Positions 7,144-14,211 of a DNA stretch of 28,380 bases are shown here, piece by piece. Below the pieces are notes generated by a model. It was given only the letters and a program-made list of their open reading frames with translations, searched no databases and was not told the origin of the DNA. Position numbers and translations under genes: made by a program. This DNA comes from a virus, in IMG/VR virus record IMGVR_UViG_3300032296_000415, positions 1 to 28,380 of that record; one strand, written 5' to 3'. The stretch's first letter is position 1, and every line of letters starts with the position of its first letter.

Positions 7144-7743
7144 ATGGGTTCCGTAAATGCACCCTTCGGTCTGCGTGTGACTGGCCGTCTCGACAATGGC
7201 TCGCTGGAGGTTTTCCGCCAGTACCCCATCGCGTCGGGCCTCGCCGTCAACATCGCCGCTGGCGACATCGTCAACCTCGTTGACAATGGCACCTCGACGA
7301 CCGTCACCAAGCAGACCGCCACCGGCGACACCTCGACCGACATCGCCATGCTCGGCGTGTTCGTCGGCTGCTCGTACACCGATCCCTCGACTGGGCAGAT
7401 CACGTTCAGCAACATGTGGCCGACCGGCACTGTTGCCTCGGACGCTCTGGCGTTCGTCGTGGATGACCCGCAGGCCCTGTACGTTGTGCAGGCAGACGAG
7501 GCCATCACCAACTCGCTGGACATCTACGGCAAGAACGCCGCGATTGTTCAGGGCGCGGTGAACACCACGTTCAAAGCCTCGCGTGTCGCTCTCGATGCGT
7601 CCACCATCGGCACCGATGCCAACCTCCCGCTGCGAATCATCGACTACGTCGGTGGACCCCGTGGCGACGAGACGGGCACCTCGTTCCCGCTGCTGGTCGT
7701 GAAACTCAACTACACGCAGCTGACCGCTGCGGTTGGCGTCTAA
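7144..7743 (+). CDS. Capsid-associated structural protein (decoration-like)
   Basis: The 199-residue protein is beta-rich, opening with VNAPFGLRVTGRLDNG and continuing with alternating hydrophobic strands and few charged helices. Such proteins directly before the major capsid gene are frequent in marine podoviruses and are thought to be head decoration or minor capsid proteins. No catalytic motif, signal peptide or membrane segment is present. ATG 7144 has AAGGAGAG upstream. Only 13 bases separate it from the capsid gene, and both share the strong C-ending codon bias expected of highly expressed genes. The exact role is inferred from position. Confidence 0.75.
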   Translation: MGSVNAPFGLRVTGRLDNGSLEVFRQYPIASGLAVNIAAGDIVNLVDNGTSTTVTKQTATGDTSTDIAMLGVFVGCSYTDPSTGQITFSNMWPTGTVASDALAFVVDDPQALYVVQADEAITNSLDIYGKNAAIVQGAVNTTFKASRVALDASTIGTDANLPLRIIDYVGGPRGDETGTSFPLLVVKLNYTQLTAAVGV

Positions 7744-7756
7744 GGAGGGCTGACCA

Positions 7757-8662
7757 ATGGCTATTTCACGCGCACAGGCCCTCAAAGAACTGCTTCCGGG
7801 CCTCAACGCCCTGTTCGGTCTTGAGTACGCCAAGTACGAAAACGAGCATGCCGAGATTTACGAGACTGAGACTTCGGAGCGTAGCTTCGAAGAGGAAGTG
7901 AAGTTGTCCGGCTTTGGCGCAGCTCCGGTCAAGCCGGAAGGCGCTGCCATCTCGTATGACAACGCACAGGAATCGTTCACCGCTCGTTACAATCACGAGA
8001 CGGTGGCCATGGGCTTCTCGATCACCGAGGAAGCCATGGAAGACAACCTGTACGACTCTCTGTCGGCTCGCTACACCAAGGCACTTGCTCGCGCCATGGC
8101 GTACACCAAGCAGGTCAAGGCAGCTTCGCTGCTGAACACCGGTTTCACCACGTTCCAGTCGGGCGACGGTGTGACCCTGTTCAACACCGCCCACCCGACG
8201 GTGGCTGGTGGCAACAACTCGAACCGTCCTGCGGTCGATGTTGACCTGAACGAGACTGCCCTCGAGCAGGCTGTTATCGACATCGCTGCGTTCAAGGACG
8301 AACGTGGCCTGTTGATCGCAGCTCGCCCGCGCAAGCTGATCGTTCCGCCGGGTCTGATGTTCGTGGCTACTCGCTTGCTGGAAACCGAGCTCCGCGTCGG
8401 CACCGCTGACAACGATCTCAACGCCATCAAGTCGAACGGCTCGATCCCGCAAGGCTACCGTGTGAACCACTATCTCACGGACGCCGACTCGTGGTACATC
8501 ACCACTGACATCCCGAACGGCATGAAGCACTTCGTCCGTACCGCGATGACTCAGTCGATGGACGGCGACTTCGACACTGGCAATGTCCGCTACAAGGCTC
8601 GCGAGCGCTACTCGTTCGGCGTGTCGGACCCGCTGGGTATCTACGGCTGCCCCGGCGCTTAA
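7757..8662 (+). CDS. Major capsid protein
   Basis: The 301-residue protein resembles the Mu gpT-like/HK97-fold capsid families. It has a Glu/Tyr-rich N-terminal arm, an ITEEAMEDNLYDSLSARY segment around residues 93-110, LFNTAHPTVAGGNNSN around 140-155, and a VPPGLMF strand followed by a basic ARERYSFGVSDP ending. It forms the icosahedral shell on the scaffold. Position after the scaffold, strong codon bias and a strong terminator directly after it support the most abundant virion protein. The start at ATG 7757 has AGGAGG at 7743-7748. No sign of a fused protease is present. Confidence 0.9.
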   Translation: MAISRAQALKELLPGLNALFGLEYAKYENEHAEIYETETSERSFEEEVKLSGFGAAPVKPEGAAISYDNAQESFTARYNHETVAMGFSITEEAMEDNLYDSLSARYTKALARAMAYTKQVKAASLLNTGFTTFQSGDGVTLFNTAHPTVAGGNNSNRPAVDVDLNETALEQAVIDIAAFKDERGLLIAARPRKLIVPPGLMFVATRLLETELRVGTADNDLNAIKSNGSIPQGYRVNHYLTDADSWYITTDIPNGMKHFVRTAMTQSMDGDFDTGNVRYKARERYSFGVSDPLGIYGCPGA

Positions 8663-8666
8663 TCCC

Positions 8667-8689
8667 CTACATGCCCCCCGGGTATGTAG
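8667..8689 (+). terminator. Auxiliary hairpin after the major capsid gene
   Basis: A 10-bp stem (8667-8676 with 8680-8689, one G-U) with a 3-base loop starts four bases after the capsid stop codon and directly precedes the main terminator. It may block 3' exonuclease decay of the capsid message. Confidence 0.6.
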
Positions 8690-8691
8690 TG

Positions 8692-8722
8692 AAAGGTCCA
8701 CTTCGGTGGGCCTTTCTTTTTT
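8692..8722 (+). terminator. Strong rho-independent terminator after the major capsid gene
   Basis: AAAGGTCCAC (8692-8701) pairs with GTGGGCCTTT (8706-8715) around a C(UUCG)G tetraloop, with one G-U pair, followed by CTTTTTT. This is a textbook intrinsic terminator. It should cap the highly expressed capsid transcript and limit reading into the tail genes. Confidence 0.93.
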
Positions 8723-8831
8723 ACTATATGCCGTGTACACTGAGCGCAGGGTAACATCAGCCACGCAGACAGGACGCCCGACCTGACGATGCACAGACTG
8801 CGCGGCGAATCCTTGTGCAAGGGGTACCACC
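8723..8831 (+). promoter_or_regulatory. Intergenic gap expected to hold a promoter
   Basis: The gap follows a strong terminator and precedes a long unit of tail genes, so a promoter is expected. TACTAT at 8722-8727 equals the -10 box used at 2044-2049, and GTGTACAC at 8733-8740 echoes the leader hexamers. No matching -35 box was found. Only a weak candidate can be offered. Confidence 0.25.
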
Positions 8832-9095
8832 ATGGCTTCCACAACCTTCTCAGGTCCCGTGACCTCGACCAACGGCTTCGTTGGCTCCGTCACCGGCAAC
8901 GTCGCAGGCGACGTGACCGTCACCAGCTTCGTTAAGCTCACCGCTATCGCGACCGCATCGCTGCCCGCAGCCGCTGCTGGCAACGCTGGTCAAGTTCGCC
9001 TCATCAACGACAACGGTGCTGGCAATAACGAGTACTGCCTCGTCATCTCGACCGGCTCTGCTTGGGTCACTGCTGTTGGCGCAGCCCTCAGCTAA
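8832..9095 (+). CDS. Small beta-rich structural protein
   Basis: The 87-residue protein is rich in Thr, Ser, Val and Gly. The start resembles trimeric fibre repeats (GFVGSVTGNVAGDVTV), followed by an Ala-rich turn and a C-terminal strand region with ECLVIST-like order (EYCLVISTGSAW). Such short proteins often decorate virions or act as fibre caps. ATG 8832 follows AAGGGG at 8819-8824 with 7 bases spacing. It is the first gene after the terminator. Function is not established. Confidence 0.7.
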   Translation: MASTTFSGPVTSTNGFVGSVTGNVAGDVTVTSFVKLTAIATASLPAAAAGNAGQVRLINDNGAGNNEYCLVISTGSAWVTAVGAALS

Positions 9096-9107
9096 TAGGA
9101 GGCCCTG

Positions 9108-9383
9108 ATGGCCGACGAATATGACGTAAGCTCTAAACGCCTGACGGGCACTGGTGCGGCTTCAATTGGCCGCGCCCGCATCCGTCAGATCGTCACCACG
9201 GTGTCTGGGGCTGGCAGGATCACACTGACCTCCGGCGACGGCGGAGCGACAAAGATCGACTTGGACTTTGGCGCAGCTGGCACCTATGACATTTTCATCC
9301 CCGGGACTGGCGTCCTCTTTGACGTTGACCCCTACATCTCGACAGCCACCAACGTCACGGCTGTGACGCTGTTTTGGTCGTAA
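9108..9383 (+). CDS. Small beta-rich structural protein
   Basis: The 91-residue protein has alternating hydrophobic strands and no cysteine, signal peptide or membrane segment. GGAGG at 9098-9102 precedes ATG 9108. It lies between two other beta-rich small proteins and is probably a virion component of the same assembly. I do not recognise a named family. The pattern VSGAGRITLTSGDGG-TKIDLDFG suggests a jelly-roll or immunoglobulin-like fold, which is a guess from strand pattern only. Confidence 0.65.
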   Translation: MADEYDVSSKRLTGTGAASIGRARIRQIVTTVSGAGRITLTSGDGGATKIDLDFGAAGTYDIFIPGTGVLFDVDPYISTATNVTAVTLFWS

Positions 9384-9393
9384 GGAGAAATCA

Positions 9394-10170
9394 ATGGCTC
9401 GGGAATACTCATCCATCTCTCGGTTTGGGCTTACCGAGCCATTCGAGCTTCAGGTGGCTCGCGGCCAAATCTCTTGGCACAAGAGCGTCACTGTCTTCGG
9501 GTACAACCCCGACGTCGATACCTCCCGTGTCACTGTGTGGCCGCACACTGGAATCATTCCGCTACCTGCAGTCGCGCTGCAGATGAAGGTGAGTTCATCG
9601 AGCGCGAACGACACCGCCAACGGCACTGGCGCTCGCACGGTCTACGTCGAGGGCTTGGATGCCAACCACAGCGAGATCAGCGAGGTTGTCACCCTCAACG
9701 GCCAGACCGCCGTGCTGACGACGCAGTCGTTCCTTCATATCAATCAAGCGTATGTCGGGACCGCGGGTTCGAGCCTCTCCGCTGAGGGCGACATCTACTT
9801 CGGAACGGGTACCGTCACCGCTGGCGTCCCCGCCACGGTGTACGACCTCATTAAGTTTGACTACAACCAGCGCATCACCGGGAGCTACACGGTGCCCGCG
9901 GGTTACACTGGATACCTGTCTCAGGGTCTCTTCTCTGCGGGACAACCCGGTGGCTCGGCTCAGGTCAGTGGTCGCCTGATGACGATTGGCACAGATGGCA
10001 TTCGCCGCACTGCAGCGATCACCACCGTCAACAACGGTGCCGCAGACTACGTCTTTGAGTACCCCGTCGGGATACCGGAGAAGACCACTCTGGAGTCCAC
10101 CGCTCAGGCTAGCTCAAACAACAACGAGGCCTCCTCCATGTTCATTCTTCTCTTGGTGGCAAATGGCTAA
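9394..10170 (+). CDS. Virion structural protein (marine podovirus family)
   Basis: The 258-residue protein contains a pattern I recognise from many marine phage structural proteins: SSANDTANGTGARTVYVEGL near residues 69-88, then EISEVVTLNGQTAVLTTQSF near 93-112. It ends in a beta-rich part and a hydrophobic C-terminal strand (MFILLLVANG). No catalytic motif is visible. It likely lies on the head or tail exterior, but no function is proved. AAGGAGA precedes ATG 9394. Its last 8 bases overlap the next gene. Confidence 0.75.
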   Translation: MAREYSSISRFGLTEPFELQVARGQISWHKSVTVFGYNPDVDTSRVTVWPHTGIIPLPAVALQMKVSSSSANDTANGTGARTVYVEGLDANHSEISEVVTLNGQTAVLTTQSFLHINQAYVGTAGSSLSAEGDIYFGTGTVTAGVPATVYDLIKFDYNQRITGSYTVPAGYTGYLSQGLFSAGQPGGSAQVSGRLMTIGTDGIRRTAAITTVNNGAADYVFEYPVGIPEKTTLESTAQASSNNNEASSMFILLLVANG

Positions 10171-10417
10171 GTCACCCGCATGGACCCGCAAGGAGGGCAA
10201 GAACCCCAAGGGCGGACTGAACGCCAAGGGTCGCGCCAGCTATAATCGCGCCAATCCCGACAAGCCGGGACTCAAGGCTCCGCAGCCTGAGGGTGGCGCT
10301 CGCAGGGATAGCTTCTGTGCCCGGATGAAGGGCATGAAGAAGAAGCTCACATCGGCCAAGACGGCCAATGACCCCAACAGCAGGATCAATAAAAGCCTGC
10401 GCGCATGGAAGTGCTGA
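10163..10417 (+). CDS. DUF6321-like small basic protein
   Basis: The 84-residue basic protein starts MAKSPAWTRKEGKNPKGG and continues with GLNAKGRASYNRANP and RRDSFCARMKGMKKKLTSAK, ending in SRINKSLRAWKC. This pattern matches the DUF6321 family as I recall it from phage and environmental proteins; function is unknown. Two cysteines (near the middle and last residue) flank a very basic helix. The ATG at 10163 overlaps the previous gene by 8 bases. It begins a run of four very small basic genes. A nucleic-acid contact role is plausible from charge only. Confidence 0.8.
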   Translation: MAKSPAWTRKEGKNPKGGLNAKGRASYNRANPDKPGLKAPQPEGGARRDSFCARMKGMKKKLTSAKTANDPNSRINKSLRAWKC

Positions 10418-10418
10418 C

Positions 10419-10556
10419 ATGCCACTGAACGCCAAGGGCAAGAAGATCAAGGCCGCGATGGCCAAGCACTATGGCAAGAAGGCCGGTGCTCGCGTCTTCT
10501 ACGCCGCTGAAAACAAGGGCACCATCAAGGGTGTGAAAAAGGAGAAGAAGAAATGA
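10419..10556 (+). CDS. Tiny Lys-rich protein
   Basis: This is a 45-residue, strongly basic protein of the form MPLNAKGKKIKAAMAKHYGK, then a VFYAAENKGTIKGV segment and a poly-Lys tail. Short proteins with this FYAxENKGTIKGV pattern recur next to structural genes in several phages. ATG 10419 overlaps nothing and follows a 1-base gap after the preceding stop. No function can be given. Its tail carries the GGAG (10541-10544) that serves as ribosome site for the next gene. Confidence 0.7.
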   Translation: MPLNAKGKKIKAAMAKHYGKKAGARVFYAAENKGTIKGVKKEKKK

Positions 10557-10849
10557 TGGGACGTATGAACATGGGCAAGCAGATCGCAGAAGCTCCGAGC
10601 TCCAAGGGAGTGAAGAAGATGCTCGGTGGAGGCATGGCCTCCATGACCCCAAGCATGTTCGGCAAGGGAGGCAAATCGGGTCGCGGTCCTGTTCCCGCTC
10701 CCGGCGGGGCTGCAGCTGGCTTCGGGTCGGCGCTCGCGAAGCTTGGGGCACCGAAAGTGGGGGCATCTGGAGCAGTCCGCGGCATGGCCAAGGGCGGCAA
10801 GATTGACGGCTGCTGCATGAAGGGCAAGACTAAGGGGATGATGCGGTGA
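10553..10849 (+). CDS. Gly/Lys/Met-rich small protein with C-terminal KGGKIDGCCMKGKTKG motif
   Basis: The 98-residue protein is low-complexity, rich in Gly, Lys, Met and Ala, and ends in a motif with paired cysteines (GGKIDGCCMKGKTKG) seen at the ends of small phage structural proteins. The gene at 12384 ends in a related G/K/M motif. Start ATG 10553 overlaps the previous stop (ATGATGG); ATG 10556 is an alternative. The function of the motif is unknown. A flexible tag contacting capsid or DNA is a reasonable guess. Confidence 0.7.
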   Translation: MMGRMNMGKQIAEAPSSKGVKKMLGGGMASMTPSMFGKGGKSGRGPVPAPGGAAAGFGSALAKLGAPKVGASGAVRGMAKGGKIDGCCMKGKTKGMMR

Positions 10850-11001
10850 GCAAGAAGCCCACAAAAAAGGACACCGCCGAAACCGTCGTGGTGGCGGGCG
10901 TTGTCGCGGCAACTCAAGCTCCAGTGTTTACGCCATGCGTCCAGTGCAGCTATCCCGCTGACTGTGCCCGCGCAGCCAAATGCTCGAAGGGGTTCAAGTA
11001 A
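10846..11001 (+). CDS. 51-residue protein with four-cysteine motif (possible zinc binder)
   Basis: This GTG-start gene overlaps the previous stop as GTGA. The protein has a basic start (SKKPTKKD), a short hydrophobic stretch (VVVAGVVAA) and a cysteine cluster C31-x2-C34-x5-C40-x5-C46, compatible with a small zinc site or two disulphides. The reading frame fits exactly between its neighbours with a 2-base gap to the next ATG, which supports it as a real gene. No SD-like site is needed because of coupling. Family unknown. Confidence 0.6.
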   Translation: MSKKPTKKDTAETVVVAGVVAATQAPVFTPCVQCSYPADCARAAKCSKGFK

Positions 11002-11003
11002 CC

Positions 11004-11378
11004 ATGGGCCGCACCAACGAGAAGCTGTGGGAGCAGTCAAAGGCGCAAGCCAAGGCCAAGATGGGTGGCAAACACTCAGCTCGCGCAATGCAGCTCGCTG
11101 GCAGGATTTATAAAGAGAAGGGTGGCGGTTACACCGGAGAGAAGACCGCCGCCCAGAAGTCCCTCAGCAAGTGGGGGAAAGAGGATTGGGGCACCAAGAG
11201 CGGCAAGCCGTCCGGTAAGACGGGTGAGCGTTACCTCCCTAAAAAGGCCCGTGACGCCCTGAGCCCTTCGGAGTATGCTGCCACCACCCGAGCCAAGCGC
11301 GAGGGGACCGCCAAGGGCAAGCAGTTCGTGGCACAGCCGAAACGCATCGCGAAGAAGACCGCGAAATTCAGGGACTAA
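11004..11378 (+). CDS. DUF5872-like protein
   Basis: The 124-residue basic protein carries a recognisable pattern: NEKLWEQSKAQAKAKMGG at the start, ARAMQLAGRIYKEKGGGY (about 32-49), SLSKWGKEDWGTKSGKPS (about 60-77), GERYLPKKARDALSPSEYA (about 81-99) and AKKTAKFRD at the end. I assign it to DUF5872 from memory of this signature, which occurs in phages and large viruses. Function is unknown; charge suggests nucleic-acid or capsid interior contact. ATG 11004 is preceded by GAAGGGG at 10986-10992, somewhat distant. The longer frame start at 10980 lies inside the previous gene. Confidence 0.8.
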   Translation: MGRTNEKLWEQSKAQAKAKMGGKHSARAMQLAGRIYKEKGGGYTGEKTAAQKSLSKWGKEDWGTKSGKPSGKTGERYLPKKARDALSPSEYAATTRAKREGTAKGKQFVAQPKRIAKKTAKFRD

Positions 11379-11381
11379 ACC

Positions 11382-12059
11382 ATGCCTGTCATCGTACCTG
11401 ATCTGCCGGAACTCTTTGAGGAAGCCTTCGAGAGGGCTGGCCTCGAGATGCGCTCAGGGTATGACCTTAAGACTGCACGTCGCAGCCTGAACATCATGAC
11501 CTTGGAGTGGGCCAACCGTGGCCTAAACCTCTTCACCATTGAGTCAGGGACGCAGGTCCTGACGCCCGGTACGGCGACATATACCATGCCGACGGGCACC
11601 ATCGACCTGATCGAGCATCAACTCCGTACCGGCACTGGCACGAACCAGACCGACACGTTCCTAGAGCGCATCTCGGTATCGACCTATGCCCAGCAGACCA
11701 ACAAGCTGATCACTGGCAGGCCGACCCAAATCTTCGTGCAGCGTCTGTCTACGTCCACGCAGGTGACGCTGTGGCCACTGCCTGACGCGACCATGCCGTA
11801 CACGCTCTTCTACTACCGCCTGAAGGGCATTGATGGCCTGTCGGCTGGTATCGGTGGGGAAACCACGATGGTGCCTCCACGCTTCGTCCCTGCGCTTGTG
11901 GCTGGCCTTGCCTACTACATCGCAGCCAAGAAGCCATCAGCACAGCCTCTGATGCCCACGCTGAAGCAGGAGTACGAGGAGCAGTTCGCCCTTGCGGCTG
12001 ATGAGGATCGTGACCGTGCTTCCGTGTCGTTCGTGCCAATGAGCCCGTGGAGCTACTGA
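11382..12059 (+). CDS. Head-tail adaptor-like protein (P22 gp4-like)
   Basis: The 225-residue protein starts with a helical part (LPELFEEAFERAG, then RRSLNIMTLEWANRGLNLFT near residues 34-53), followed by a beta-rich region and a C-terminal helical segment (FVPALVAGLAYYIAAKKP near 168-185). This is the layout of podoviral head-completion/adaptor proteins that assemble under the portal. P22 gp4 is the model, but I see no gp4 hydrolase motif. Position after capsid genes and before a second adaptor fits. ATG 11382 follows AGGGAC with short spacing; the stop overlaps the next start (TGATG). Confidence 0.75.
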   Translation: MPVIVPDLPELFEEAFERAGLEMRSGYDLKTARRSLNIMTLEWANRGLNLFTIESGTQVLTPGTATYTMPTGTIDLIEHQLRTGTGTNQTDTFLERISVSTYAQQTNKLITGRPTQIFVQRLSTSTQVTLWPLPDATMPYTLFYYRLKGIDGLSAGIGGETTMVPPRFVPALVAGLAYYIAAKKPSAQPLMPTLKQEYEEQFALAADEDRDRASVSFVPMSPWSY

Positions 12060-12382
12060 TGGCGTATGCAAGGGGCAGCAAGGCGTTCGGGTTCTGTGAT
12101 AGGACTGGTCGCAGGTATCCCCTGAGCGACCTCGTCTATGAGTACCAGAACGGCCAGCGCACGGGGTTCCGTGTGGGCAGGGATGTCCGCGATCCGGACC
12201 AGCCCCAGAACTTCTTGGGCAAGGTCAAGGTGAACGATCCCCAGTCGCTGTACGATCCTCGCCCTGACACTGCAATTCTGGAGTCCAACGCCCTCTGGGG
12301 GTGGAACCCTGTTTGGAATTCAGCGCAGTACATGATATCGTCTGTAGGAACCGTGACCGTGGTCACAACTGATGGAGAATGA
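12059..12382 (+). CDS. Hypothetical connector-region protein
   Basis: The 107-residue protein has the pattern KAFGFCDRTGRRYPLSDLVY near residues 8-27, followed by GRDVRDPDQPQNF and a tail containing WGWNPVWN. Proteins with this FCDRTGxRYPL motif accompany head-tail connector genes in many phages. Function is unknown. The ATG at 12059 overlaps the previous stop, which favours it over the upstream ATG 12047. A single cysteine excludes a simple zinc ribbon. Translation is probably coupled to the adaptor gene. Confidence 0.7.
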   Translation: MAYARGSKAFGFCDRTGRRYPLSDLVYEYQNGQRTGFRVGRDVRDPDQPQNFLGKVKVNDPQSLYDPRPDTAILESNALWGWNPVWNSAQYMISSVGTVTVVTTDGE

Positions 12383-12383
12383 C

Positions 12384-12788
12384 ATGAAGGGCAAGGTCAT
12401 GGGCGTTGACGCCGCCAACCGCCGCAAGAACGCCAAGCTGAAGGTCACCGCATCTGGAGGTGCCAATCCCGGTGCCAACCTGAAGCCGCTGAGCGAGCTT
12501 GCCCCCAAGGGCAGCATTCGCCCCCGTACCCGCAGCGACAAGGAAGCCGAAGACGAGGCTGATGCCGCAGCTGACCGCGCCATGAAGCACTCTCAGCCTC
12601 CGAAGCTGGTGTACAAGGCTGCTGGCGGTGCAGTCAAAAAGATGGCCATGGGCGGCAAGCTCAAGATGGTTGAGAAGGACGGCAAGCAGGTCCCGTCGTT
12701 TGCTGCTGATGGCGTTGGCAAGATGGCTATGGGCGGCATGTGCCGTGGCATGGGCGCTGCCAAAAAGGGCGGCAGCTACAAGGGATAA
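12384..12788 (+). CDS. Gly/Lys/Met-rich low-complexity protein
   Basis: The 134-residue basic protein has a disordered N-terminal half, a charged helix (SDKEAEDEADAAADRAMKH, about 54-72) and a C terminus of KMAMGGK / KMAMGGMCRGMGAAKKGG repeats. This resembles the tail of the gene at 10553 and other small phage structural proteins. ATG 12384 is preferred to 12372 because GGAGA (12374-12378) then has proper spacing. Its stop codon lies in the AAGTTC/GAACTT inverted repeat. Function is unknown; the repeated motif suggests a shared partner in the virion. Confidence 0.7.
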   Translation: MKGKVMGVDAANRRKNAKLKVTASGGANPGANLKPLSELAPKGSIRPRTRSDKEAEDEADAAADRAMKHSQPPKLVYKAAGGAVKKMAMGGKLKMVEKDGKQVPSFAADGVGKMAMGGMCRGMGAAKKGGSYKG

Positions 12789-12802
12789 GTTCAATAGAAC
12801 TT
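12787..12802. repeat. Intergenic inverted repeat AAGTTC-N4-GAACTT
   Basis: Perfect 6-bp arms (12787-12792, 12797-12802) around AATA, in an otherwise GC-rich region and overlapping the stop codon of the preceding gene. The same core recurs at 26642-26659 and, as GTTCAATTGAAC, at 5179-5190. It may be an operator or RNA processing hairpin; it lacks a long U-tract here. Confidence 0.4.
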
Positions 12803-12813
12803 CTGGGTGACCC

Positions 12814-13470
12814 ATGAACTACGCGGAACTGACACAGGACCTGCAGGACTACTTGGAGACGAGCGAGACGTCGTTCGTCAACAATATCTCCACGTTCGTG
12901 AGGCAGGCAGAGGAGCGCATCTACCGCTCTGTGCAGATTCCAGAGCTGCGGAAGAACGTCACGGCGGCGACAACGGCTGGCAACCAGTACCTCGCCCGCC
13001 CGTCCGACTTCCTGTCGGTGTTCTCTCTGGCCGTCGTTGATGGTTCGGGGAACTACAGCTACCTGTACGACAAGGATGTCAACTTCATCCGCGAGGCCTA
13101 CCCCAGCTCATCCACGCAGGGGACCCCGAAGTACTATGCCCAGTTTGATGGAGACCAAGTCGGGACTGAGGGCAACTTTATTCTCGGCCCAACGCCCAGC
13201 GGTGCTCTCACTGTTGAGCTCCATTACTACTATGACCCGCCGTCCATCGTTGACACCGGGACGTCGTGGCTTGGGACCAACGCAGAGACCGCCCTCCTCT
13301 ACGGCAGCCTTGTGGAGGCGTACACCTACCTCAAGGGTGATGCTGACATGCTGCAGGTCTACATGGAGCGCTACGCTGACGCCATGGAGAAGCTCTTCGG
13401 GATCGACATCAGGTCGAAGCGGGATGACTATAGGGATGGTGTCATCCCCGGCTCTGGGACTGGTCGCTGA
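12814..13470 (+). CDS. Phage head-tail adaptor / tail connector protein
   Basis: The 218-residue protein opens with YAELTQDLQDYLETSE and FVRQAEERIYRSVQIPELRK (about 28-47), followed by a beta-sheet region (about 60-150) and a C-terminal helical bundle (LLYGSLVEAYTYLKGDADML and the next 25 residues). This is a pattern I recognise from podoviral adaptor proteins that bind beneath the portal and are often annotated as tail tubular-like. No enzymatic motif appears. It follows the first adaptor by two small genes. GGGTGA just before ATG 12814 is a weak ribosome site. The stop overlaps the next start. Confidence 0.75.
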   Translation: MNYAELTQDLQDYLETSETSFVNNISTFVRQAEERIYRSVQIPELRKNVTAATTAGNQYLARPSDFLSVFSLAVVDGSGNYSYLYDKDVNFIREAYPSSSTQGTPKYYAQFDGDQVGTEGNFILGPTPSGALTVELHYYYDPPSIVDTGTSWLGTNAETALLYGSLVEAYTYLKGDADMLQVYMERYADAMEKLFGIDIRSKRDDYRDGVIPGSGTGR

Positions 13471-13754
13471 TGTTTGTTGGTTCGGCATCCCCCGGATCGG
13501 TCAGCGTCATGACGTCGTCCAACGGCGGTCATAGCCCCGAGCAGATCGCAGAGCTGTGCGTCAGCCGCTTGATGTCTGTCTCCGACACTGCCCCGCCAGA
13601 GATCGCAATGCAGGCTCGCGCCTTCAAAGATCAGATGCTGGCAGTTGTCCTGCAGTATGTTAAGCTGGCGGCAAGAGAAGACCGCGAGTCGGTCGTGGCT
13701 AAGCTCGAGCAGGTCGGGGCGACTGACGTGGCTCAACAGATCAGGAGACTTTGA
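13470..13754 (+). CDS. Small helical structural-region protein
   Basis: The 94-residue protein has a Ser/Gly-rich start followed by a helical domain with HSPEQIAELCVSRLMSVSDT, PPEIAMQARAFKDQML and a C terminus ending DVAQQIRRL. Small proteins of this kind follow adaptor genes in many podoviruses, and function is unknown. ATG 13470 overlaps the adaptor stop (TGATG) without a clear SD, suggesting coupled translation. ATG at codon 14 is an alternative start. Confidence 0.7.
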   Translation: MFVGSASPGSVSVMTSSNGGHSPEQIAELCVSRLMSVSDTAPPEIAMQARAFKDQMLAVVLQYVKLAAREDRESVVAKLEQVGATDVAQQIRRL

Positions 13755-13755
13755 G

Positions 13756-14202
13756 ATGGCCTTCACCGGCAATTACATGTGCACCTCGTTCAAGAACCAG
13801 ATTCTTGAGGCCGTCCACGACTTCCGCTCCAGCGGAGGCGACACCTTCAAGATCGCGCTCTACACGAGCTCTGCCACTCTGGACGCGACGACCACTGCAT
13901 ACTCTGCCACGAACGAGGTCGCAAACTCTGGCACCTACGCGGCTGGCGGCGGCACACTGACCAACGTCAGCCCGACGACCTCTGGCACCACTGCGTTCAC
14001 GGACTTCGACGACATCTCGTTTACGTCGGCGACCATCAACGCCCGTGGCGCTCTGATCTACAACACGACTCCGACACACACCTACACCAACCCATCGGTG
14101 GCCGTGCTGGACTTCGGCGGCGACAAGATTTCTACGTCGGGCACCTTCACCATCCAGTTCCCTACGGCAGACGCCTCGAACGCCATCATCCGTATCAGCT
14201 AA
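13756..14202 (+). CDS. Beta-rich phage structural protein
   Basis: The 148-residue protein starts with a short helix (SFKNQILEAVHDFRSSGGD) followed by a long beta domain rich in Thr, Ser and Gly with FKIALYTSSATLDATT near residues 31-46. The same pattern occurs in tail or connector-associated proteins of many marine phages. No catalytic residues are evident. AGGAG at 13743-13747 lies 8 bases before ATG 13756. It directly precedes the large fibre gene and may connect it to the tail, which is inference from position only. Confidence 0.75.
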   Translation: MAFTGNYMCTSFKNQILEAVHDFRSSGGDTFKIALYTSSATLDATTTAYSATNEVANSGTYAAGGGTLTNVSPTTSGTTAFTDFDDISFTSATINARGALIYNTTPTHTYTNPSVAVLDFGGDKISTSGTFTIQFPTADASNAIIRIS

Positions 14203-14211
14203 GGAAGTGCT

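Noticed and set aside
7766-8983. Minus-strand open frame of 405 codons across the capsid gene and terminator
   Set aside because: Runs through the capsid gene and a clear + strand terminator; shadow of codon bias.
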